A stretch of DNA of 64,000 nucleotides from an uncultured Lentisphaeraceae bacterium. GTDB lineage: Bacteria > Verrucomicrobiota > Kiritimatiellia > RFP12 > DVOR01. The notes under the pieces were generated by a model. The model saw only the letters and a list, made by a program, of their open reading frames with translations, made no database searches and was not told the DNA's origin. The stretch is taken from positions 1-64,000 of the forward strand of contig CALBHX010000088.1 in assembly GCA_937892925.1 (NCBI GenBank). The letters are read 5' to 3'. The position numbers and the translations under genes were made by a program. This document shows positions 7,760 to 15,628 of this stretch, one piece after another (within the stretch, counting starts at the first letter, position 1; each line of letters begins with the position of its first letter).

Positions 7760-9997
7760 ATGGTTCAATATCCTGCGTTCAAGTCCGGCGTTTGGCAGGA
7801 CAGTATTGACGTTCGTGATTTCATTCAGACCAACTACACGCCTTATGAGGGGGATGCTTCCTTCCTCGTGGGCCCCACTGAGCGCACCAAAAAGGTGAAT
7901 GCCGAGTATGAAAAGCTCCATCAGCAGGAGTTCGACAAAGGCGGCGTGCTGGATGTGGATGTGGACAATGCTTCGAGCCTGCTCAACCACAAGCCCGGCT
8001 ATCTCGATAAGGAAAACGAGCTCATTGTGGGCTTGCAGACCGATGCGCCGCTCAAGCGCTCGGTGAACCCTTTTGGCGGGATGCGCATGGCCGAACAGGC
8101 CGCCGAGGCTTACGGTTACCACCTCAGCGAAAAGCTGAAGACGCAGTTCACCTACCGCACCACGCATAACGACGGCGTTTTCCGTGCCTACACCAAAGAC
8201 ATGCGCGCCCTGCGCTCGGCACACGTCCTCACCGGCCTGCCCGATGCATACGGCCGCGGCCGCATCATCGGCGACTACCGCCGCGTGGCGCTTTACGGCG
8301 TGGACAAACTCATTGAAGAGAAGCAGAAAGACCTCGACGGCATCGGCACCGGCCCGAACGAAACCATGACCGAAGAGCTCATCCGCCTCCGCGAGGAAGT
8401 CTGGCGCCAGATCGACTATCTCGGCCGCCTCAAAAAGATGGCCGAAATGTACGGGTGCGATATCTCCAAGCCCGCCGTAACCGCCCGCGAAGCCGTCCAG
8501 GCCGTTTACTTCGGCTACTTGGCCGCCATCAAGGAGCAGAACGGCGCAGCCATGAGCCTCGGGCGCACAGCAACCTTCCTGGATATTTATTTCGAGCGCG
8601 ACTTGGCCGCCGGCGTCCTCACCGAAGAAGGCGCGCAGGAGCTTATCGATGATTACGTCCTCCACCTGCGCATGAACCGCCAGCTCCGCACGCCGGAATA
8701 TAACGACATCTTTGCCGGCGACCCCACCTGGACCACCGAATCCCTCGGCGGCATGGGGCTCGACGGTCGCACGCTCGTAACCAAAACCACCTTCCGCGTC
8801 CTCCACACCCTCGAGACCCTCGGGCCGGCTCCCGAGCCGAATATGACCGTTCTCTGGGCGCAGAAGCTCCCGCAGGGCTGGAAAGACTACTGCGCCCACG
8901 TCTCGATCGAGACCGACTCCGTGCAGTATGAGAACGACGACCTCATGCGCGAGCGCTTCGGCGATGACTATGCCATTGCCTGCTGCGTTTCGGCCATGAC
9001 CATCGGCAAAGACATGCAGTTCTTCGGCGCCCGCTGCAACCTGCCCAAAGCCCTTCTGCTCGCCCTCAACGGCGGCCGCGAGGAAATCAAGGGCAAACAG
9101 GTCTGCCCCGCTACCGATCTGCCTGCACCCGGCGCACTCGATTACGAGGACGTCTTGGCCCGCTACAAAAAGACCCTCTCCTGGCTCGCGCACCAGTATG
9201 TGAACACCATGAACGTGATTCACTACATGCACGATAAATACGCCTACGAGAAGATCCAGATGGCGCTGCACGATACCCACCTGGCACACCGCTGGATGGC
9301 CTTCGGCTGCGCCGGCCTCTCCGTGGCGGCCGACTCCCTCAGCGCCATCAAATACGCCAAGGTGACCCCCGTGCGCAATGCCGACGGCCTCACCACCGAC
9401 TTCCAGATTGAAGGCGACTTCCCGAAGTTCGGCAATGATGACGACCGCGTTGACGCCATCGCCAAAGAGCTGGCCGAGTTCTTCTACTCCGAGCTCCGTA
9501 AGACCCCTTGCTACCGCGGCGCAGAGCACACCCTCTCCATGCTCACCATCACCTCCAACGTGATGTACGGCCGCAACACCGGCTCCACCCCCGATGGGCG
9601 CAAAGGCGGCGAACCCTTCGCCCCCGGAGCCAACCCCATGCACGGGCGCGACGCCTCCGGCGCCGTCTTCTCCCTCAACTCCGTGGCCAAGCTCAACTAC
9701 GATGCCTGCCGCGACGGCATTTCCAACACCTTCACCATCAACCCGATGGCACTGGGCAAGGAAGAGCCCGAGCAGATCCAGAAGCTCACCCGCCTGATGG
9801 ATGGCTACTTTGGGCAGGGCGCGCACCACCTCAACGTGAATGTCTTCAATACCGATCTCCTCCGCGATGCTCAGGCGCATCCAGAGAAGTATCCTAACCT
9901 CACCATTCGCGTTTCCGGTTACGCCGTCCGCTTCATCAACCTCAGCAAGAAGCATCAGGACGAAGTCATCGCCCGCACCTGCCACAGCTGCCTCTAA
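7760..9997 (+). CDS. pflB: Pyruvate formate-lyase (formate C-acetyltransferase)
   Basis: A 745-residue glycyl-radical enzyme that converts pyruvate and CoA to acetyl-CoA and formate in anaerobic fermentation. The adjacent catalytic cysteines are Cys408-Cys409 in the motif IACCVSAM, and the radical glycine is Gly720 in RVSGYAVRF. The start at 7760 is set by the ribosome site TGGAGGA at 7747-7753. The gene has its own promoter and a strong terminator, so it is monocistronic. Codons are strongly C-ending, as expected for a highly expressed gene. No activating enzyme (pflA) is adjacent, so that gene must lie elsewhere. Confidence 0.97.
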   Translation: MVQYPAFKSGVWQDSIDVRDFIQTNYTPYEGDASFLVGPTERTKKVNAEYEKLHQQEFDKGGVLDVDVDNASSLLNHKPGYLDKENELIVGLQTDAPLKRSVNPFGGMRMAEQAAEAYGYHLSEKLKTQFTYRTTHNDGVFRAYTKDMRALRSAHVLTGLPDAYGRGRIIGDYRRVALYGVDKLIEEKQKDLDGIGTGPNETMTEELIRLREEVWRQIDYLGRLKKMAEMYGCDISKPAVTAREAVQAVYFGYLAAIKEQNGAAMSLGRTATFLDIYFERDLAAGVLTEEGAQELIDDYVLHLRMNRQLRTPEYNDIFAGDPTWTTESLGGMGLDGRTLVTKTTFRVLHTLETLGPAPEPNMTVLWAQKLPQGWKDYCAHVSIETDSVQYENDDLMRERFGDDYAIACCVSAMTIGKDMQFFGARCNLPKALLLALNGGREEIKGKQVCPATDLPAPGALDYEDVLARYKKTLSWLAHQYVNTMNVIHYMHDKYAYEKIQMALHDTHLAHRWMAFGCAGLSVAADSLSAIKYAKVTPVRNADGLTTDFQIEGDFPKFGNDDDRVDAIAKELAEFFYSELRKTPCYRGAEHTLSMLTITSNVMYGRNTGSTPDGRKGGEPFAPGANPMHGRDASGAVFSLNSVAKLNYDACRDGISNTFTINPMALGKEEPEQIQKLTRLMDGYFGQGAHHLNVNVFNTDLLRDAQAHPEKYPNLTIRVSGYAVRFINLSKKHQDEVIARTCHSCL

Positions 9998-10018
9998 GGC
10001 ATGCCCAAGCCGGTTGAA

Positions 10019-10049
10019 ACGGGAGCCGCCCCGCGGCTCCCGTTTTTTT
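10019..10049 (+). terminator. Rho-independent terminator of pflB
   Basis: An 11-bp perfect stem (ACGGGAGCCGC at 10019-10029 with GCGGCTCCCGT at 10033-10043) with a CCC loop, followed by a T-run. Confidence 0.92.
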
Positions 10050-10173
10050 GTTCTCCTCCGGCCAGGAGTCAAGGGCTCTTTGCCGGCTGCGGCACAGTCC
10101 GCTCCGGGTTCTACCTCAACCCGTCCTGAGTGTGCAGGCAGGCTTGGCGGATAAGCGTTGTTCCGCAATCCCT

Positions 10174-10240
10174 CAAGCCGCCCGTATCGGTTATCAAGCT
10201 CTTTGAGAATAGACCCTCAAAAAACTCAATCTATCCTCAA
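10174..10240. repeat. Imperfect intergenic repeat, copy 2
   Basis: Second copy of the repeat found at 5026-5095: CAAGCCGCCCG at 10174-10184 and the 27-base block at 10193-10219, with one mismatch to copy 1. It lies about 150 bases before the DpnI gene. Confidence 0.75.
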
Positions 10241-10388
10241 TTTCATTGATAATTTCCCCCTTTTCCCATTCTCCATCTTCCATTCCGCCAAACAGTCAGA
10301 ACACCCGCGTAATCTGCTAAAATGTGTTTGTATATAAGCCTGCGCCTGTTTGTAATCGAAGTCGGGGCATTTGCAGAACGGAGTATGC

Positions 10389-11183
10389 ATGAATCTTCAG
10401 CTTCATTTAGAACTTGCTGCGGCGTATCGCAGCGCTGCGCAAATGGCGCGAGTGGTGACGGAGGCATGGGTTGCAGAGCAGATGTATTGCCCCCGATGCG
10501 GGGCAGAGAAGTTATGCCATGCTGCAAACAATCGGCCTGCGGAAGATTTTGTGTGCCCTTCGTGCAAGAGCAGTTATGAGCTGAAAAGCAAGCGGGGGGC
10601 TGTCGGGCACAAATTGGCTAATGGCGCCTATGAAGCCTTGCTCCAACGAATTCGAAGCAACAATAATCCGGATCTGCTGGTATTAACGTATGATTGCCTG
10701 GAAGGATACGTGAGGAATCTGTGGGTAATTCCCAAAACCTTTTTTGTCCCGTCTCTCATTGAAAAGAGGCCGCCTTTATCGGCAGGGGCTCGCCGTGCGG
10801 GCTGGGTGGGGAGCAACATTTTGTTTTCTGTTATCCCCCCGCAGGGGAAAATCTGCGTGCTGAACGAAGGGCAACAGGAAGAAAAAGGCCAGGTGCTCAC
10901 CAATATGCGTCAGGCCTCGGGCATGATGCCTGCGGCATTGAAAGCTAGAGGTTGGGTGTTGGATATGCTTGCTTGTCTTGAGAAAATTCCCGCCGAGATG
11001 TTCTCATTGGAAGATGTTTATCGCTTTGAACCTTGGTTTTCGGCGCGCCACCCGCGGAATCGGAATATTCGGCCAAAAATCCGGCAGCAGCTTCAGAGAT
11101 TACGTGATTATGGCGTGTTGGAGTTTATCGGCGCGGGCTGTTATCGAAAAGCTGCGGCGAATAACCGTGCGGCCGTTGAGTGA
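10389..11183 (+). CDS. dpnI: DpnI-like restriction endonuclease for methylated GATC
   Basis: A 264-residue homologue of DpnI (254 residues), similar along its whole length. Cys34, Cys37, Cys56 and Cys59 form the zinc site. The catalytic Asp53, Glu64 and Lys66 sit at the same residue numbers as in DpnI. The C-terminal winged-helix part has the conserved EDVYRFE and IRQQLQRLRDYGVLEF segments. DpnI cuts GATC only when the adenine is methylated, so the host should lack GATC methylation. The start at 10389 has CGGAG 5 bases upstream and aligns with the DpnI N-terminus. The gene is AT-richer than its neighbours and has no partner methylase, which a methyl-dependent enzyme does not need. Confidence 0.93.
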   Translation: MNLQLHLELAAAYRSAAQMARVVTEAWVAEQMYCPRCGAEKLCHAANNRPAEDFVCPSCKSSYELKSKRGAVGHKLANGAYEALLQRIRSNNNPDLLVLTYDCLEGYVRNLWVIPKTFFVPSLIEKRPPLSAGARRAGWVGSNILFSVIPPQGKICVLNEGQQEEKGQVLTNMRQASGMMPAALKARGWVLDMLACLEKIPAEMFSLEDVYRFEPWFSARHPRNRNIRPKIRQQLQRLRDYGVLEFIGAGCYRKAAANNRAAVE

Positions 11184-11490
11184 TGGTGTGCGAGGCGTGG
11201 ATGGGAGTGAATACACGGTGGTTCTCGTGTCTGGCGCAAGGGCGGTGATTCATTGCGGAGTGTTGAACATGGGGCGCGTGAGGGATCTGAGAGTGTAAGG
11301 GATGAGGTGTTGCCACTTTGAAGTAGAAACAATGCGGAGGATGCTGCGCAGGTGTTGCGTTGGCATGGTAAAGAGCGGAAGTCCGTATGTGGCGCACGAG
11401 ATGGCGTGGATGACGCTGGGGGCGTGAACCTGTTATAATCGGGGGCAGTAAATGCCCGGGGGCGTGCGGTTCCGGGCGGAAGGAGACGGA
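11184..11490. other. Intergenic region before the L,D-transpeptidase
   Basis: About 300 bases without a recognisable gene. A consensus -10 TATAAT lies at 11434-11439, with a weak TGACGC about 17 bases upstream, followed by a small hairpin (GGGCA/TGCCC around 11443-11457) in the leader of the next gene. Confidence 0.5.
11434..11439 (+). promoter_or_regulatory. -10 element for the L,D-transpeptidase operon
   Basis: A perfect TATAAT 52 bases before the start codon. The best -35 candidate is TGACGC at 11411-11416 (17-base spacer), which is weak. Confidence 0.45.
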
Positions 11491-12843
11491 ATGAAGCGGT
11501 TGATTGGAAGCGTGTTGGCGTGTGTATGCGGCGTGGCAATGGCGGCGGAGGCTCCGCAGGCGGCGCTGCCGCCACAGGAGGAGGTGCCGTTCAAGATTGT
11601 CATTGAAGACGTGCCGGAGACGGCGCCGGGCGCGGAGGATGCGCAGGAGAAGAAGGCGCAGCCCGTCTCGGGCGATGAACCGGTGGCAGAGGAGGCCGAG
11701 GAAACGCCGCAGGATGAGCCGCAGCTGAATTGCGGGCATGTGCTCTCGCCGCCGAAGGGGTTCGATCAGGAGGTGCTGATGCTCCAGATCTTTCTGGATC
11801 GAAATAACTTCTCCTGCGGTGTGATTGACGGTGTGTGGGGGGAGGGCTCGCGCCTGGCGATGCGGGCTTGGCAGAAGGCCAATGGGCTTCGGCGGACGCA
11901 GTGGGTGGATGTGCCGCTGTATGGAAAACTGGCGGAGATGGAGGAGCCGCTGGTGCGGGTGACGATTTCGCCGGAAGATGCGGCGCGGGTTTCCGGCCCC
12001 ATGCCGCCGACGTGGGCCGAACGGGCCAAGCTGAAGCAGATGGGTTATGAAAGCTTGGGCGCGTGCCTGGCGGAAAAATATCACACTTCGGAGCGGACGC
12101 TGCGGCGGCTGAACCCCGGGGTCATCAATTGGCCGGAGGATCTGGCGCCGGGACTCACCCTGCTGGTGCCGAATGTGCGCACGGCGGCGTTGGAGCAGCC
12201 GGCCAGCCTGGTGATCGCGCTGGAGGAGTGCGTTCTGGCAGGCTTTGACCGCGCCGGGCAGCTGTGCCTGCGCTTTCCGTGCTCTATCGCGCGAAATAAG
12301 GCGCACCTGCCGAAGGTGGGGGAGCTGACGGTGAAGAATATGGCGCCTGCCCCCAATTACACCTATGACCCGCGGAATTATGGGCAGGATCCCAGCGTGG
12401 GGCGGATGGTGGTGCCCGCCGGGCCGCGCAACCCGGTGGGAAGCCGCTGGATCGGCCTCTCGCTGGCAGGTTACGGCATTCACGGCACTCCGCGCCCGAA
12501 CACTGTGGGGCGCCCGGAATCGCGCGGGTGCTTCCGCCTGACCAATTGGAACGCGGAAAAACTCTTTGAGCTTGTCCGCCCTGGAACGCCGGTAGTCATT
12601 GTCAAGAAATTGGCGGACTTTGTCCCGCCCAAATCGGAAGCGGAGACATCGGGTTCCAAGCCCGCCTCTGCGGCAGAGAAGCCTGCGGAGTCGGAAGCAG
12701 CCGCCCCTGTGGCAGACGCCGCGGCGGGTCAGCCTGTGTCTGCGCCGGCCGCTGCCCCCGAGGGCGCAGCGGAGAAGACGGCTCCGGCCAAGCCTGAACA
12801 GGCGCCCGCGCAGGCTCCCGAAGAGGAGGCCGCCCATGCTTGA
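11491..12843 (+). CDS. Exported L,D-transpeptidase (YkuD) with peptidoglycan-binding and LysM-like regions
   Basis: A 450-residue exported protein with a signal peptide ending near residue 21 (VAMAAEA). After an acidic linker comes a peptidoglycan-binding-type helical region (about 95-145), then a LysM-like segment (about 185-235), then the YkuD catalytic domain with HGT and SRGCFRL, the cysteine being the nucleophile. It would make 3-3 cross-links in peptidoglycan or attach proteins to it, in the periplasm. A tail of about 65 residues is rich in Ala, Pro and Glu. The start is fixed by AAGGAG at 11480-11485. The end overlaps the purine nucleoside phosphorylase gene by 8 bases. Confidence 0.88.
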   Translation: MKRLIGSVLACVCGVAMAAEAPQAALPPQEEVPFKIVIEDVPETAPGAEDAQEKKAQPVSGDEPVAEEAEETPQDEPQLNCGHVLSPPKGFDQEVLMLQIFLDRNNFSCGVIDGVWGEGSRLAMRAWQKANGLRRTQWVDVPLYGKLAEMEEPLVRVTISPEDAARVSGPMPPTWAERAKLKQMGYESLGACLAEKYHTSERTLRRLNPGVINWPEDLAPGLTLLVPNVRTAALEQPASLVIALEECVLAGFDRAGQLCLRFPCSIARNKAHLPKVGELTVKNMAPAPNYTYDPRNYGQDPSVGRMVVPAGPRNPVGSRWIGLSLAGYGIHGTPRPNTVGRPESRGCFRLTNWNAEKLFELVRPGTPVVIVKKLADFVPPKSEAETSGSKPASAAEKPAESEAAAPVADAAAGQPVSAPAAAPEGAAEKTAPAKPEQAPAQAPEEEAAHA

Positions 12844-13633
12844 AGCGGAAGCGCGAGCGCTGCCGGCGGCATTTCATGCCGCGCCGATTGCCTGCGGGCT
12901 GGTGTTGGGCTCAGGGTGGGGGGAGGCACTCCGCCCCGAGGCGGTTCATGTGCGCCTGCCCTATGCCGAATTGCCCGGTTATGGCGCCAGCACGGTGCCC
13001 GGCCACCGCGGCGAGCTGCAGCTGATTACGCTGGGAGGAAAGCGCGTGGCGGTCTTCTGCGGCCGCCGCCATTGTTATGAGGGCTGCTCGGTGGAGCAGG
13101 TGGTCTATCCGGTGGAGCTGCTGCGATGCCTGGGTGTGCCGGCGGTGCTGCTGACCAATGCGGCGGGCGGGCTGAACCCGGCGTTTCGCCCGGGCGACTT
13201 AATGGTGCTTTCCGATCATTTGAATCTGGCGGGGTTTAACCCCCTGCGCGGCGCGCATCGGCCGGAATGGGGGCCGCGTTTTCCGGATATGACGCAGGTG
13301 TATGACCCGGAGCTGTCGGCGCGGCTTCTGCGCTTGGGCGCGGAGCGAATGCAGGCGGGCGTGTATGTGTTTTCATCGGGGCCGTCTTACGAAACCCCGG
13401 CGGAGGTGCGGGCCTTTCGCGCTTTGGGGGGCGACGCCGTGGGTATGAGCACGGTTCCCGAAGCGATGGTTGCCCACGCTTCAGGGCTGCGCGTGGCGGC
13501 GCTCAGCTGCATCACCAATCTGGCCGCCGGGCTCTCGCCCACGCCGCCGAGCCATGCGGAAGTCCTAGCCGAGGCTACGGCGGTCAAGCCGCGTATGGCC
13601 GCGCTGATCACAGCCTTTGCTGCAGCGTTATGA
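12836..13633 (+). CDS. Purine nucleoside phosphorylase, trimeric type
   Basis: A 265-residue enzyme that phosphorolyses inosine and guanosine to base and ribose 1-phosphate (purine salvage). Motifs in order are GSGWG, TVPGHRGEL, the phosphate-binding GRRHCYEG, TNAAGGLN, GPSYETPAEVR, VGMSTVPE and the base-binding ITNLAAG. GAGGAGG at 12822-12828 precedes the ATG. It overlaps the transpeptidase gene by 8 bases and the permease gene by 4, so the three are translated in series. The functional link to the flanking genes is unclear; a nucleoside- or sugar-uptake connection is possible. Confidence 0.93.
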   Translation: MLEAEARALPAAFHAAPIACGLVLGSGWGEALRPEAVHVRLPYAELPGYGASTVPGHRGELQLITLGGKRVAVFCGRRHCYEGCSVEQVVYPVELLRCLGVPAVLLTNAAGGLNPAFRPGDLMVLSDHLNLAGFNPLRGAHRPEWGPRFPDMTQVYDPELSARLLRLGAERMQAGVYVFSSGPSYETPAEVRAFRALGGDAVGMSTVPEAMVAHASGLRVAALSCITNLAAGLSPTPPSHAEVLAEATAVKPRMAALITAFAAAL

Positions 13634-15519
13634 TCATTCTGCCCACCGAGCGCAAAACGGTTCGAGCCCGCCTGCTGCTGGGCGTGCTTTACCTCGTGCT
13701 GACGCTGGGGGGACTCACGATGGTGTGGCCGTTCCTCATGATGGTTTCCGGCTCAATGGCCGGTCGGTTCGATTATTACCGCTATTCGCCGGTCTTGCGC
13801 TCGGTATGGTCGCCCGAAGGGCGTTTCATGCGCGTGCTGGCTTCGTTTCACGGCGCGTTCCCCCGGGAGGTGTTTCCCGAAGCACCTGCGCATTGGAACA
13901 GCTGGACGGCGCTTGCCCGCGAGCCGGAGGCCGTGCGTGCTTTTGCCCGCCCGTGGGTGGAGGGGATGCGCAGCCCGGAAACCGCCGCCGCCTGGCGCCG
14001 GATGGCCGCCGATTACGCCGCGTTCAACCGCTCGTATGATGTGCGCAACTCGGTATGCACCTTTGATGAACGCGATGTGGCGCCGTTCGTGCGCGGGCTC
14101 TTTGAGGCGCAGACGGGGCATCGCGGCGCGGCCGCCGCGCTAGAGGCGCTCAATGCGCAGTGGAAGATTCGCTACAACAGCTTCTACAGCATCCGCTTTC
14201 GGGCACAGCAGCGCGTCCCCCTTCATTACCCGGATTGGGATTGGCCGCCGGACGACCCGAAGTGCGAGGCTTGGCAGGCGTTTAAGGCGCACTACCGCAG
14301 CATGCCGCAGCCCTATTCCCGCACGCGCCCCTTCTGGATTGCGCCTCTGTGGCAGAAATGGCGCGCGGCACGCGGATTGCCGCCTGCCCGGTTCCCCGGC
14401 GAGGCCGCTGATGCAGATTGGCAGGCGTTTGTCTGCACGGCCTATCCCCGGCGGCTTCTTCGCCTTTCGCCCACGCCGGAGCTCTGTACACAATGGGCGC
14501 GTTATTTGGAGCAGACCTGCCGCACGCTGAGCGACTATGCGCGCCTGACCGGCCGCCCGCTTCCCGAATCGTGGGGCGAGATCCCGCTTTTGCCTTATGA
14601 AAACAGCCCCCTGTGGCGCGGCTTTGTGGGCACGCTGACCTTTTCGGATTTGACGCCCTGCTCCCCGGAAGCCGCGTGGCAGGCCTGGCTGAAGCGGCGT
14701 TACGGCACGCTTGAAGCCCTTCGGGCCGTTTATCGCGATGCTCGGGGCAAACCCTGCACGGCCGCTGATTGGCGGGATGTGCCCCCGCCGCAGGCGCAGG
14801 CTTTCGCCGTAACGTTTGCCGACTTTGGCGCGGCGCTGCTGTGGCGCGACATAACGGCCAATTACCGCACCGTCTGCGAGGTGCTTTTTTTACGGGGCGA
14901 TGCGTGGTGGAACACGCTGGTGCTCGTGGCGCTCACTATTCTGGCCACGCTCACGGTCAATCCGCTGGCCGCTTATGCCCTGTCGCGTTTCCGTTTGCGC
15001 CACGTGGAGGGGATTCTGCTCTTTTTGCTGGCCACGATGGCCTTCCCGGCCGCCGTTACGGCGATTCCGGGCTTTCTGCTGATTCGCGAGCTAGGCTTGC
15101 TCAACACCTTTGCCGCGCTGGTGCTTCCTTCTGTGGCCAACGGCCTCTCGATCTTCATCCTGAAAGGCTTTTTCGATGCGCTTCCGCGTGAACTGTATGA
15201 GGCGGCAGCCATTGATGGCGCCAACGAGTGGCAGATCTTCCGCCGCATCACGCTGCCTATGGCCGCGCCTATCCTGGCGGTGAATGCGCTCAATGCCTTC
15301 GTTGCCGCTTATAATTCCTGGGAATGGGCACTTCTGGTTTGCCAGCGGCAAAGCCATTGGACGCTCTCGGTGTGGCTTTACCAGATGAGCCGCAGTTTTG
15401 CCGGGACGCCCTGGGTGGTGATGGCGGGCTTTGTTCTGGTCTCCATTCCCACGGCGATCGTCTTTCTGCTTTGCCAGCGCGTGATCCTGCGCGGCATTGT
15501 GCTCCCCTCCATGAAATGA
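13630..15519 (+). CDS. ABC transporter permease (MalG-type) with a large periplasmic insert
   Basis: A 629-residue protein. One membrane segment lies at about 14-42. A hydrophilic stretch of about 375 residues follows (45-420). The C-terminal 200 residues are a normal sugar-permease core with the EAA loop EAAAIDGANEWQIFRRITLP at about 523-542, where the ATPase docks. The insert lies where MalG-type permeases have their first periplasmic loop. It contains a segment (about 350-372, WLKRRYGTLEALR) like the one typical of GH42 beta-galactosidases, so a sugar-binding role is plausible. No MalF partner, binding protein or ATPase is adjacent. Its start overlaps the phosphorylase stop (ATGA). Confidence 0.85.
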   Translation: MIILPTERKTVRARLLLGVLYLVLTLGGLTMVWPFLMMVSGSMAGRFDYYRYSPVLRSVWSPEGRFMRVLASFHGAFPREVFPEAPAHWNSWTALAREPEAVRAFARPWVEGMRSPETAAAWRRMAADYAAFNRSYDVRNSVCTFDERDVAPFVRGLFEAQTGHRGAAAALEALNAQWKIRYNSFYSIRFRAQQRVPLHYPDWDWPPDDPKCEAWQAFKAHYRSMPQPYSRTRPFWIAPLWQKWRAARGLPPARFPGEAADADWQAFVCTAYPRRLLRLSPTPELCTQWARYLEQTCRTLSDYARLTGRPLPESWGEIPLLPYENSPLWRGFVGTLTFSDLTPCSPEAAWQAWLKRRYGTLEALRAVYRDARGKPCTAADWRDVPPPQAQAFAVTFADFGAALLWRDITANYRTVCEVLFLRGDAWWNTLVLVALTILATLTVNPLAAYALSRFRLRHVEGILLFLLATMAFPAAVTAIPGFLLIRELGLLNTFAALVLPSVANGLSIFILKGFFDALPRELYEAAAIDGANEWQIFRRITLPMAAPILAVNALNAFVAAYNSWEWALLVCQRQSHWTLSVWLYQMSRSFAGTPWVVMAGFVLVSIPTAIVFLLCQRVILRGIVLPSMK

Positions 15520-15527
15520 AAAGCAGT

Positions 15528-15562
15528 GCCCCGGCTTGCCGTTGAAGCGCGGGGCGGGTTTT
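15528..15562 (+). terminator. Weak terminator between convergent genes
   Basis: GCCCCG (15528-15533) pairs with CGGGGC (15550-15555) and is followed by GGGTTTT. It lies between the convergent permease and GH89 genes. The stem is short and the loop long. Confidence 0.35.
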
Positions 15563-15577
15563 GTGCGGTGCTGCCAC

Positions 15578-15601
15578 GGCTTTGCCTTAAATCCGGGGCG
15601 G
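15578..15601. repeat. Short dispersed GC-rich intergenic repeat
   Basis: A copy of the motif described at 5520-5543, located between the convergent permease and GH89 genes. Confidence 0.4.
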
Positions 15602-15628
15602 CGGGCAGAAACGGCTGGGCGCGGGCTT

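Larger units (their letters stand above)
9998..10388. other. Intergenic region between pflB and the DpnI homologue
   Basis: About 390 bases. It contains the pflB terminator, short hairpins (CTCCT/AGGAG around 10053-10068 and GGGTT/AACCC around 10106-10122), copy 2 of the intergenic repeat, then an AT-richer stretch that supplies the upstream region of the DpnI gene. No gene is visible. Confidence 0.65.

Noticed and set aside
7736..10168. An 810-residue minus-strand reading frame covering the whole of pflB
   Set aside because: pflB is certain from its catalytic motifs. The opposite frame is open only because of the strong GC bias at third positions and has no recognisable motif.
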